Shown here piece after piece: positions 1 through 5,209 of a stretch of 5,420 nucleotides of DNA. Both the position numbers and the translations under genes were made by a program. Every line of letters begins with the position of its first letter. Position 1 is the stretch's first letter. Source of the stretch: Aquamicrobium sp. (GTDB lineage: Bacteria; Pseudomonadota; Alphaproteobacteria; Rhizobiales; Rhizobiaceae); NCBI GenBank assembly GCA_014860725.1, contig JACZJD010000041.1, forward strand, positions 1-5,420, given 5' to 3'. Under the pieces are notes generated by a model. It did not search any database, was not told where the DNA came from, and saw nothing but the letters and a program-made list of their open reading frames with translations.

Positions 1-97
1 CCTTGGGAGCAGCGGCCTTCGGCGCTGCCGCCTTCGGCTCGGCTGCGGCCTTGGCGCTCGCCGCCGGGGCCTTCTTCGGGGTCGCTGCTTTCGCCAT
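1..97 (-). CDS. atpD: ATP synthase F1 subunit beta, N-terminal fragment (runs off the window)
   Basis: Only the first 32 codons are present; the gene continues beyond base 1. The ATG at 97-95 is preceded by GAAGAGGG (106-113, minus strand) at 8-nt spacing, a strong ribosome binding site. The visible peptide, starting MAKAATPKKAPAAS, is almost entirely Ala, Lys and Pro. None of the catalytic core is in view, so the identity rests on position directly after atpG in an alphaproteobacterial atpHAGD order and on knowledge that beta subunits of this group often carry such a flexible, low-complexity N-terminal extension before the conserved beta barrel. Beta holds the catalytic nucleotide sites of F1 on the cytoplasmic face of the inner membrane. 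It is probably co-transcribed with atpG, whose stop lies 44 bp upstream. Confidence 0.88.
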   Translation of the reverse strand, partial: MAKAATPKKAPAASAKAAAEPKAAAPKAAAPK

Positions 98-105
98 CGT
101 GAATA

Positions 106-113
106 CCCTCTTC
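106..113 (-). promoter_or_regulatory. Ribosome binding site of atpD
   Basis: GAAGAGGG on the minus strand, 8 nt before the ATG at 97. It fixes the beta-subunit start even though only the extension, and not the conserved domain, is in the window. Confidence 0.75.
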
Positions 114-127
114 AACGTTCCTGTTGT

Positions 128-141
128 CCGCCCTCGGGCGG
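128..141 (-). other. GC-rich hairpin between atpG and atpD
   Basis: CCGCCC-N2-GGGCGG is a perfect 6-bp inverted repeat; it would realistically fold as a 5-bp stem with a CGAG tetraloop in the mRNA. It begins directly after the atpG stop codon. No U-run follows it, so it does not look like an intrinsic terminator. A role in mRNA processing, or in stabilising the atpG 3' end and setting the atpG/atpD ratio, is inference. Confidence 0.4.
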
Positions 142-1041
142 TCAGAGCGCTTCCGCGCCCGAAATGATTTCGATCAGTTCCTTGGTGATCTGCGCCTGGC
201 GCTGACGGTTGTAGGTGATGGACAGCTTGTTGATCATGTCGCCCGCGTTGCGGGTCGCGTTGTCCATCGCCGTCATCTTGGCGCCCATCTCGCCGGCCGC
301 GTTCTCGAGCAGCGCCCGGAAGATCTGCACGGCGATGTTGCGCGGGATGAGATCCGACAGGATCTCGCCGGCCTCGGGCTCGTACTCGTAGACGGCAGTC
401 CCATTGCCCTTGGCATTGCCCCCGGCATTGTCCTTCGCCTCGCCCTCGGGGGCGGAGGCGGGGATGAGCTGCTGCGCGGTCGGCACCTGGCTGATGACCG
501 ACTTGAAGCGCGAGTAGAACAGCGTCGCGACGTCGAAGCCGCCCTCGTTGAACAGGCCGATCACCTTGCGGGCGATGTTGTCCGCATGGACGAACCCGAC
601 CTGCTTGGCGTCGCGCAGCTCGATGCGGTCGACGATCCTGTCCGCGAAGTCGCGGCGCAGGATGTCGTAGCCCTTCTTGCCGACGGTGACGATCTTCACC
701 GTCTTGCCCTCGGCGATCAGCCGGCGGGCGTGCTCGCGGGCCAGACGCGCGATCTGCGTGTTGAAGCCGCCGCACAGGCCGCGCTCGGCCGTGGCGACGA
801 TCAGCAGATGCACGTCGTCCTTGCCGGTGCCGGCCATCAGCGGCGGCGCGTCGGCCGCCGACACGGCGGAGCCGATATTGGCCATCACCGCCGCCATGCG
901 CTCCGAATAGGGGCGCGCGGCCTCCGCCGCCTCCTGGGCACGGCGCAGCTTCGCCGCGGCGACCATCTGCATCGCCTTGGTGATCTTCTGCGTCGCCTTG
1001 ACCGAGGCGATGCGGTTGCGAAGGTCTTTCAGTGAAGCCAT
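142..1041 (-). CDS. atpG: ATP synthase F1 subunit gamma
   Basis: Encodes 299 residues. Gamma is the central rotor shaft of F1, coupling proton-driven rotation of the c-ring to the three beta catalytic sites. The N-terminal helix (1-45, [20 protein letters not shown] onward) and the C-terminal helix (about 245-299, with [14 protein letters not shown] at 257-270) form the coiled-coil shaft; both match the family closely. The Rossmann-like middle carries ERGLCGGFN at 87-95. The length is near the upper end for bacterial gamma because of a polar, glycine-rich stretch at about 196-216, partly encoded by a 12-bp tandem repeat. The start at 1041 is supported by an AGGGTAG-like site about 6 nt upstream and by the canonical N-terminus. 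It lies 33 bp after atpA and 44 bp before atpD, so it is an internal gene of the atp operon. Confidence 0.98.
   Translation of the reverse strand: MASLKDLRNRIASVKATQKITKAMQMVAAAKLRRAQEAAEAARPYSERMAAVMANIGSAVSAADAPPLMAGTGKDDVHLLIVATAERGLCGGFNTQIARLAREHARRLIAEGKTVKIVTVGKKGYDILRRDFADRIVDRIELRDAKQVGFVHADNIARKVIGLFNEGGFDVATLFYSRFKSVISQVPTAQQLIPASAPEGEAKDNAGGNAKGNGTAVYEYEPEAGEILSDLIPRNIAVQIFRALLENAAGEMGAKMTAMDNATRNAGDMINKLSITYNRQRQAQITKELIEIISGAEAL
402..437 (-). repeat. Three-copy 12-bp in-frame tandem repeat within atpG
   Basis: On the plus strand the units are CATTGCCCTTGG (402-413), CATTGCCCCCGG (414-425) and CATTGTCCTTCG (426-437), exactly contiguous. Because 12 is a multiple of three, the repeat stays in frame and encodes the tetrapeptides KDNA, GGNA and KGNG of the gamma subunit (about residues 203-214). 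It looks like a minisatellite-type expansion in a surface loop. Confidence 0.85.
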
Positions 1042-1074
1042 GCGGCTACCCTAGCTTTCGTGATCCGGCCTGCC

Positions 1075-2601
1075 TCAGGCGAAGTTCTTGGCGAAGGCGT
1101 CGATCTCGGCCTTGAGCCGGCCACGCAGATCGTCCGACAGGGCCTTCTCCTTGCGGATGGCCTCGAGGATCTTGCCCTCGGCGCGCAGATGCGCGAGCAG
1201 GCCCTGCTCGAACTTCTGCACCTGGTTCAGCGCCAGGCTGTCGAGATAGCCGTTGACGCCGGCGAAGATGACGGCGACCTGCTCCTCCGTCTTCAGCGGC
1301 GAGAACTGCGGCTGCTTCAGGAGCTCGGTCAGGCGCGCGCCGCGGTTGAGCAGACGCTGCGTCGAGGCGTCGAGGTCGGAGCCGAACTGCGCGAAGGCCG
1401 CCATCTCGCGATACTGGGCGAGCTCGCCCTTGATCGAGCCCGCGACCTGCTTCATCGCCTTGACCTGCGCCGACGAGCCGACGCGCGACACCGAGAGGCC
1501 GACGTTCACCGCCGGGCGGATGCCCTGGAAGAACAGGTTGGTCTCGAGGAAGATCTGGCCGTCGGTGATCGAGATCACGTTGGTCGGGATGTAGGCCGAC
1601 ACGTCGTTGGCCTGCGTCTCGATCACGGGAAGCGCCGTCAGCGAGCCGTTGCCGTTGTCGTCGTTGAGCTTCGCCGCACGCTCCAGCAGGCGCGAGTGCA
1701 GGTAGAAGACGTCGCCCGGATAGGCCTCGCGCCCCGGCGGGCGGCGCAGCAGCAGCGACATCTGGCGGTAGGCGACGGCCTGCTTGGAGAGGTCGTCATA
1801 GGCGATCAGCGCATGCTTGCCGTTGTCGCGGAAGTATTCGCCCATGGCGCAGCCCGCGAACGGGGCGAGGAACTGCAGCGGCGCCGGGTCCGACGCGGTC
1901 GCGGCGATGACGATCGAATATTCGAGCGCGCCGCGCTCCTCCAGCACCTTCACGAACTGGGCGACGGTCGAGCGCTTCTGGCCGACGGCGACGTAGACGC
2001 AGTAGAGCTTGGCGCTCTCGTCGTCGCCCTCGTTGAGCGGCTTCTGGTTGAGGAAGGTGTCGAGGATGATCGCGGTCTTGCCGGTCTGGCGGTCGCCGAT
2101 GACCAGCTCGCGCTGGCCGCGGCCGATCGGGATCAGCGCGTCGATGGCCTTGAGGCCGGTCGACATCGGCTCGTGCACCGACTTGCGCGGGATGATGCCG
2201 GGGGCCTTGACGTCGACGCGGCGGCGCTCCGTGGCCTTGATCGGGCCCTTGCCGTCGATCGGGTTGCCGAGCGCGTCGACGACGCGGCCGAGCAGGCCCG
2301 GGCCGACCGGCACGTCGACGATGGCGCCCGTGCGCTTGACGGTATCGCCTTCCTTGATGTCGCGGTCCGAGCCGAAGATGACGACGCCGACATTGTCGGC
2401 CTCGAGGTTCAGCGCCATGCCGCGGATGCCGCCCGGGAACTCGACCATCTCGCCGGCCTGGACGTTGTCGAGGCCGTAGACGCGGGCGATGCCGTCGCCG
2501 ACGGACAGAACCTGGCCGACCTCGGAGACTTCGGCTTCCTTGCCGAAATTCTTGATCTGATCCTTGAGAATTGCGGAAATTTCCGCGGCGCGGATATCCA
2601 T
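1075..2601 (-). CDS. atpA: ATP synthase F1 subunit alpha
   Basis: Encodes 508 residues, typical for alphaproteobacterial alpha. Alpha alternates with beta in the F1 hexamer, binds a non-catalytic nucleotide and supplies the arginine finger to the beta active site. An N-terminal beta barrel (about 25-95) is followed by the P-loop GDRQTGKT at 169-176, the Walker B region ALIAYDDL at 264-271 and the alpha/beta family signature [10 protein letters not shown] at 363-372. R373 directly after it corresponds to the catalytic arginine finger. A helical C-terminal domain (about 375-508) completes the protein. All key residues are intact. The ATG shares its A with the atpH stop (TGATG), and AGAGG inside the end of atpH serves as its ribosome binding site, so the two genes are probably translationally coupled. 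Confidence 0.99.
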   Translation of the reverse strand: MDIRAAEISAILKDQIKNFGKEAEVSEVGQVLSVGDGIARVYGLDNVQAGEMVEFPGGIRGMALNLEADNVGVVIFGSDRDIKEGDTVKRTGAIVDVPVGPGLLGRVVDALGNPIDGKGPIKATERRRVDVKAPGIIPRKSVHEPMSTGLKAIDALIPIGRGQRELVIGDRQTGKTAIILDTFLNQKPLNEGDDESAKLYCVYVAVGQKRSTVAQFVKVLEERGALEYSIVIAATASDPAPLQFLAPFAGCAMGEYFRDNGKHALIAYDDLSKQAVAYRQMSLLLRRPPGREAYPGDVFYLHSRLLERAAKLNDDNGNGSLTALPVIETQANDVSAYIPTNVISITDGQIFLETNLFFQGIRPAVNVGLSVSRVGSSAQVKAMKQVAGSIKGELAQYREMAAFAQFGSDLDASTQRLLNRGARLTELLKQPQFSPLKTEEQVAVIFAGVNGYLDSLALNQVQKFEQGLLAHLRAEGKILEAIRKEKALSDDLRGRLKAEIDAFAKNFA

Positions 2602-3161
2602 CAGCCGACCTCTTTCAGTGCGAGCTTGAGCGAAGCGAGTTTAGTCTTGAGCGACGTGTCGATCTGGCGCGAACCCATCCGCACCACGAGACCGCCGAGA
2701 AGCGAAGGGTCCACCGTCAGGCTGAGCGCCACGTCCTTGCCGGCGACGGCCTTCAGCGCAGCCTTCAGTTCCGTCTGCTGCGCAGGCGTGAGCGCATGCG
2801 CGGAAACGACCTGCGCTTCCGCCTCGCCGCGCGCCTGCGCCGCGATGCGGCGGAAGGCGCGGATGATGCCGGGGATGGCGAACAGACGGCGGTTGCGGGC
2901 GACGACGCGCAGGAAGTTGCCGGTCAGCCCCTCGATCTTCGCCTTGTCGGCGACGGCCGAGATGGCCTTGAGCTGATCCTCGGCCGAGAAGACCGGGCTT
3001 TCGATCAGCCGCTTCAGATCGTCGGAGCCGGAAAGCAGCGCCTCGAAGCGGGTGAGGTCTTCCTCGACCCTGGCGACGGCCTTCGATTCGGCTGCAAGTT
3101 CGTAGAGCGAGCCCGCATAGCGTTCGGCCACTGCGGAGATGATCGAGCCAGACTGTGCCAC
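2601..3161 (-). CDS. atpH: ATP synthase F1 subunit delta (OSCP-like stator subunit)
   Basis: Encodes 186 residues, the family's usual length. Delta sits on top of the alpha3beta3 hexamer and anchors it to the peripheral b/b' stalk. The N-terminal helical domain begins with the conserved [12 protein letters not shown] pattern (12-23). The C-terminal domain carries the OSCP/delta signature around 147-168, including [15 protein letters not shown] and the following D168-S170. The start is a GTG at 3161: no in-frame ATG gives a family-like N-terminus, and the peptide [15 protein letters not shown] aligns with rhizobial delta subunits as I recall them. The upstream site is weak (an AGAGAG/AGACGG purine stretch), which together with the GTG could tune output of this low-stoichiometry subunit. 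It is the first gene of the atp operon, after a 224-bp gap. Confidence 0.97.
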   Translation of the reverse strand: MAQSGSIISAVAERYAGSLYELAAESKAVARVEEDLTRFEALLSGSDDLKRLIESPVFSAEDQLKAISAVADKAKIEGLTGNFLRVVARNRRLFAIPGIIRAFRRIAAQARGEAEAQVVSAHALTPAQQTELKAALKAVAGKDVALSLTVDPSLLGGLVVRMGSRQIDTSLKTKLASLKLALKEVG

Positions 3162-3385
3162 GGACCGTCTTTTCTCTCTGCCTGACAGGCCGCAAGATTT
3201 GGGGCTGGAGCGTTTAACTCTGGCTAAATCTTTGACCTTGTTGATTTTCCCCCGACCGGAAAGCTGGGTGGAACCCGCCCCCGGCCAAAAGTCGAATGCC
3301 GTCTAGCACAGGCTTCCCCGACTCGCAACACGCGGCGGGCAGCGGAATCGCACTGTTTTGCCGCAGAATCCGGCGGGCTTGTGGA
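3162..3385 (-). promoter_or_regulatory. Upstream regulatory region and leader of the atpHAGD operon
   Basis: This 224-bp gap without a gene separates the DUF4345-like gene from atpH. It contains a sigma-70-like promoter candidate (3300-3328), three GANTC sites (3320, 3345, 3366) and two inverted repeats in the predicted leader (3194-3232 and 3254-3286). Parts of it are distinctly AT-richer than the flanking genes, as expected for a control region. I see no convincing U-tract terminator for the upstream gene, so read-through into the atp operon remains possible. Confidence 0.6.
3300..3328 (-). promoter_or_regulatory. Candidate sigma-70 promoter of the atp operon
   Basis: On the minus strand, TTGCGA (3328-3323) is separated by exactly 17 nt from TAGACG (3305-3300), with TGTGC just before the -10 acting like an extended element. 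Transcription would begin near 3293 and give a leader of about 130 nt before the atpH GTG. The -35 matches the consensus reasonably and the -10 only partly, so this is a candidate chosen by spacing and position, not a demonstrated promoter. Confidence 0.42.
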
Positions 3386-3781
3386 TCAGGGGACCAAACC
3401 GAGCGCGAAGGCGAGCGCGAGCACGCCGAGCGCCGCGTCGACGACGAGTCGCAGCCAGTTGCGCAGCGTGTTGCCGCCGTCCGACAGCAGGGACACGAGG
3501 CGGCCGAAGGCCACCAGCGCCCAGCACAGGCCGAGCGCGAGATAGATCAGCGGCTGGGCGAACAGGATCGCCGACAGGCCGGCGCCGAGATAGAAGCCGC
3601 CGAGCGTGGCCCGCACCTCGCCGATCGCGTCGGGATGGTCGGGCGCGGGCTGGAGACGGATGAGCCGCAGCGCCGCGCGCGGCGCCAGCAGCATCACGAG
3701 GCCGAACAGCGCGGTCAGCGCCGCGCTCGACCACGCCAGCCACTCGCCCTGGCTGACAGGCCACGGAAAGGCGAGTTCCAT
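3386..3781 (-). CDS. DUF4345-like four-helix membrane protein, function unknown
   Basis: Encodes 131 residues. Four hydrophobic segments are visible at about 14-34, 58-75, 77-98 and 109-130. A short charged stretch (RLIRLQPAPDHPDAIGEVR, 39-57) lies between the first two. The pattern E55-V-R57 followed by GGFYLG (61-66), and later FGRLVSLLSDGGN (92-104), recalls DUF4345 proteins. From memory, rhizobial relatives of this size include a protein linked to phage infection in Agrobacterium (the AGROH133_08824 type); I could not verify that and do not assign the function. The ATG at 3781 has an excellent GAGGGGG site (3787-3793) at 5-nt spacing. It lies 73 bp downstream of the methyltransferase-like gene on the same strand, so the two may be co-transcribed, although a hairpin lies between them. 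Confidence 0.82.
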   Translation of the reverse strand: MELAFPWPVSQGEWLAWSSAALTALFGLVMLLAPRAALRLIRLQPAPDHPDAIGEVRATLGGFYLGAGLSAILFAQPLIYLALGLCWALVAFGRLVSLLSDGGNTLRNWLRLVVDAALGVLALAFALGLVP

Positions 3782-3828
3782 CAGATCCCCCTCAAAACGA
3801 ATCGGCGCGGAGGATAGCGCAAGCCGCC

Positions 3829-3852
3829 GCCGCTGTCGCGCGCGACGGCGGC
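3829..3852 (-). terminator. GC-rich hairpin after the methyltransferase-like gene
   Basis: A stem of 10 positions with one C-A mismatch (GCCGC.GTCG pairing with CGAC.GCGGC on the minus strand) closes a CGCG loop, starting 2 nt after the stop codon at 3855. There is no downstream T-run, so it may be a partial or Rho-assisted terminator, or a stabilising 3' structure. Confidence 0.35.
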
Positions 3853-3854
3853 GC

Positions 3855-4460
3855 TCAGAACAGGCTGACGAGGACCGGCAGGTAGCCGGCCTCCTGAAGG
3901 TGCTCGACCGCCTCGATCACCGGGAAGGCGAGGAGGAAGAGCACGCCGTCGAGGAAGGTGCGCCGCAGCACGCCGGGCGAGAAGGACGCCTCTTCCGGCT
4001 CGACGTAGAGCGACGGGTTCGGCCAGAACATCGGCGTGCGCCGCGCATAGTCGTCGTAGCGTGCGCCGAACAGCGTGCGCAGATACTGCGCCTCCCGGGC
4101 CGCGGTGGCGTGGAGCACGAGATAGGCCGCAAGCCCCAGCACGGCTGCGGCGACGAACGAGCCCAGCATCAGGCCGATCCCGACCGCGCCGACGGTGGAG
4201 AAGAAATAGAGCGGATTGCGGGTCGTTGCGTAGGGGCCGACGGTCACCAGATCGCAGTTCTTGCGCCCGCCGATATAGAGGATGCTCCACATTCTGCCGG
4301 CGATGCAGGCGAGCACCAGCCCGACGCCGACCAGCTCGATCGCCTCGTGCGCTGCGCCCATGATCGCCGGCTGCGCCAGCAGCATGAGGATGGCGAGGAC
4401 CAGCCCGCCGGCCCGGAGGATACGGATGCGCACGCGCTGGTCGACCGGTCGAGACCGCAT
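3855..4460 (-). CDS. Isoprenylcysteine carboxylmethyltransferase (ICMT)-family membrane methyltransferase
   Basis: Encodes 201 residues from the ATG at 4460. The family signature is clear: GPYATTRNPLYFF at 75-87 (the GPY...R.P.Y motif), then REAQYL (122-127) and FGARYDDYARRTPMFWP (131-147). These match the SAM-binding C-terminal half of the ICMT/phospholipid-methyltransferase superfamily. Hydrophobic segments lie at about 16-36, 41-58, 86-118 and 168-183. The bacterial substrate is not predictable: such proteins may methylate lipids or small molecules, and bacteria generally lack prenylated CaaX proteins. I chose 4460 because AAAGGG (4467-4472) lies 6 nt upstream. An in-frame ATG at 4475 lacks any such site, and further extension to 4631 adds only an Arg/Pro-rich stretch that looks untranslated. 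It is divergent from the plus-strand gene at 4678. Confidence 0.85.
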   Translation of the reverse strand: MRSRPVDQRVRIRILRAGGLVLAILMLLAQPAIMGAAHEAIELVGVGLVLACIAGRMWSILYIGGRKNCDLVTVGPYATTRNPLYFFSTVGAVGIGLMLGSFVAAAVLGLAAYLVLHATAAREAQYLRTLFGARYDDYARRTPMFWPNPSLYVEPEEASFSPGVLRRTFLDGVLFLLAFPVIEAVEHLQEAGYLPVLVSLF

Positions 4461-4466
4461 GTCCTG

Positions 4467-4472
4467 CCCTTT
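4467..4472 (-). promoter_or_regulatory. Ribosome binding site deciding the methyltransferase start
   Basis: AAAGGG on the minus strand, 6 nt before the ATG at 4460. It overlaps the codons just after the alternative ATG at 4475, which has no purine-rich site of its own, so the shorter protein is favoured. Confidence 0.6.
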
Positions 4473-4481
4473 CATGGCTTG

Positions 4482-4521
4482 ATGCCGCCGCCGACGGCTC
4501 GGCCAGCTTTGCGGCATTTTT
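4482..4521 (+). other. Long dyad ATGCCGC...GCGGCAT followed by a T-run
   Basis: Seven-bp arms (4482-4488 and 4511-4517) enclose 22 nt that contain an inner 5-bp stem GCCGA-CGGC-TCGGC (4490-4503). Ts fill 4517-4521, so on the plus strand it resembles an intrinsic terminator, yet no plus-strand gene ends here. Read from the minus strand it would sit in the leader of the methyltransferase mRNA, just before its ribosome binding site. Confidence 0.4.
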
Positions 4522-4538
4522 GCGATGGCGCGGCGGTG

Positions 4539-4554
4539 CCGGCCGGGCGGCCGG
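4539..4554. repeat. 16-bp GC palindrome in the divergent spacer
   Basis: CCGGCCG-GG-CGGCCGG is a perfect 7-bp inverted repeat with a 2-bp centre. It could be an operator half-site pair or a small hairpin; in GC-rich spacers such palindromes also arise by chance. Confidence 0.4.
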
Positions 4555-4662
4555 GGAGCCGGTCGCGGGCAAGGTCTCGTCCGTATACAGCGCTTGCCCC
4601 TTCTCCCTTTTGGGCGAGCGCGTTTCGCCATATGGTCCTGCCAGCTGCAGGGAAAGCGGCGC

Positions 4663-4668
4663 GGGAGG
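4663..4668 (+). promoter_or_regulatory. Ribosome binding site deciding a TTG start
   Basis: GGGAGG lies 9 nt before the TTG at 4678. No in-frame ATG near the hydrophobic N-terminus has a comparable site, so this fixes the start of the plus-strand membrane gene. Confidence 0.6.
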
Positions 4669-4677
4669 CCGTCGAAT

Positions 4678-5169
4678 TTGAAAATCTATCATATAGAGAG
4701 CCGGACCGGACGTTGCTTCAGCGTGATAGCGATCCTGTCGGCAATATATCTTCTCTTTGCCTATATGGCGATCGACAACCAGAACATGCTGTTTATCCTT
4801 GCGATAGTCATCGCATTTACTTGCGTCGAACTGCAAAATGCCTGGGCTTCCCTTCATTCGGGCGCGGTGGTGCTCGAATGGGATGGAAAGACGCTCAAGG
4901 TCCTGCACCGAAGCGCCCTCGTGGTGGCGCTCGACAGCGCGCGATGGGTCTATCGCGAGCCTTCCTACGCGGTGATCGCCGGCACCGCCCGGTTTAAAAG
5001 GTTCAACTGCGGCCACGTGCGCTCCAATGGCCGGGAGCTGACCGTGAGCGGGTTCTACGGCAGCGGCGTGGACGACCTGCCGGAGCGGATCGCGGGTCTC
5101 GGCCCCCGGAAACACCGTCTCTGGCGAAGAATACCCTTCTGGCGTCCGGCCGCTACGCCGCTTCCCTGA
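4678..5169 (+). CDS. Small two-helix membrane protein with soluble C-terminal domain, unknown function
   Basis: Encodes 163 residues from a TTG start chosen because GGGAGG lies 9 nt upstream; the in-frame extension back to 4525 is Arg/Gly-rich and unlike a real N-terminus. Two hydrophobic helices are visible at about 14-32 and 37-52, separated by a short polar turn (DNQN). A soluble region of about 110 residues follows, beginning GAVVLEWDGKTLKVLHRS. Its alternating beta-like pattern, ending in LTVSGFYGSGVDDLPERIAGL, recalls small bacterial PH-like membrane proteins, but no catalytic motif is seen and I do not assign a family. The C-terminus is basic (RKHRLWRRIPFWR). The first 180 bp are AT-richer than the surroundings and use ATA several times, rare in this genome's other genes. 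It converges on priA with a 40-bp gap. Confidence 0.72.
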   Translation: MKIYHIESRTGRCFSVIAILSAIYLLFAYMAIDNQNMLFILAIVIAFTCVELQNAWASLHSGAVVLEWDGKTLKVLHRSALVVALDSARWVYREPSYAVIAGTARFKRFNCGHVRSNGRELTVSGFYGSGVDDLPERIAGLGPRKHRLWRRIPFWRPAATPLP

Positions 5170-5183
5170 AGGGCAGCAATTGC

Positions 5184-5205
5184 GGCGCATCGCTTTCGCG
5201 GCGCC
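5184..5205. terminator. Hairpin between convergent genes, possible bidirectional terminator
   Basis: GGCGC (5184-5188) pairs with GCGCC (5201-5205); after a 2-nt bulge CGC pairs with GCG, leaving a TTTC loop. It fills most of the 40-bp gap between the plus-strand membrane gene and the priA stop. There is no T-run on either side, so efficiency as an intrinsic terminator is doubtful. Confidence 0.42.
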
Positions 5206-5209
5206 CTCG

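Larger units (their letters stand above)
4461..4677. other. Divergent spacer between the methyltransferase and the plus-strand membrane gene
   Basis: About 217 bp without a convincing gene; open frames through it encode Arg/Pro-rich peptides typical of spurious GC-rich translation. It contains a long dyad followed by a T-run (4482-4521) and a GC palindrome (4539-4554). A GTATAC hexamer near 4575 could contribute to a -10 element on either strand, but I find no well-spaced -35 partner. Promoters for both divergent genes are presumably here but not recognisable. Confidence 0.5.

Noticed and set aside
124..1035. 303-codon plus-strand open frame opposite atpG
   Set aside because: Antisense shadow of atpG with a low-complexity GDDLHR/RRG-rich translation and no plausible ribosome binding site.
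1060..2976. Very long plus-strand open frame (638 codons) opposite atpA and atpH
   Set aside because: It is antisense to two certain genes, its translation is Arg/Ala/Asp/Leu-rich with no recognisable motif, and it arises from the third-position GC bias of the real genes.
2641..3195. Alternative minus-strand frame within atpH (184 codons)
   Set aside because: The product is Arg/Gly-rich and the true delta-subunit motifs are in the frame of 2601-3161.
3232..3260. Plus-strand TTGACC at 3232 as a promoter -35
   Set aside because: No -10-like hexamer lies 16-18 nt downstream, and no plus-strand gene follows.
4461..4631. 57-residue N-terminal extension of the methyltransferase-like protein
   Set aside because: The added residues are Arg/Pro-rich and unlike the family; the ATG at 4460 has a ribosome binding site and gives the usual length.
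3606..4997. 463-codon plus-strand open frame across the two small membrane genes
   Set aside because: It overlaps three better-supported genes, and its product is charged low-complexity sequence without domains.
3781..5190. 469-codon minus-strand open frame spanning the spacer and both divergent genes
   Set aside because: It runs antisense to the plus-strand membrane gene and out of frame with the methyltransferase, whose signature motifs are in another frame.
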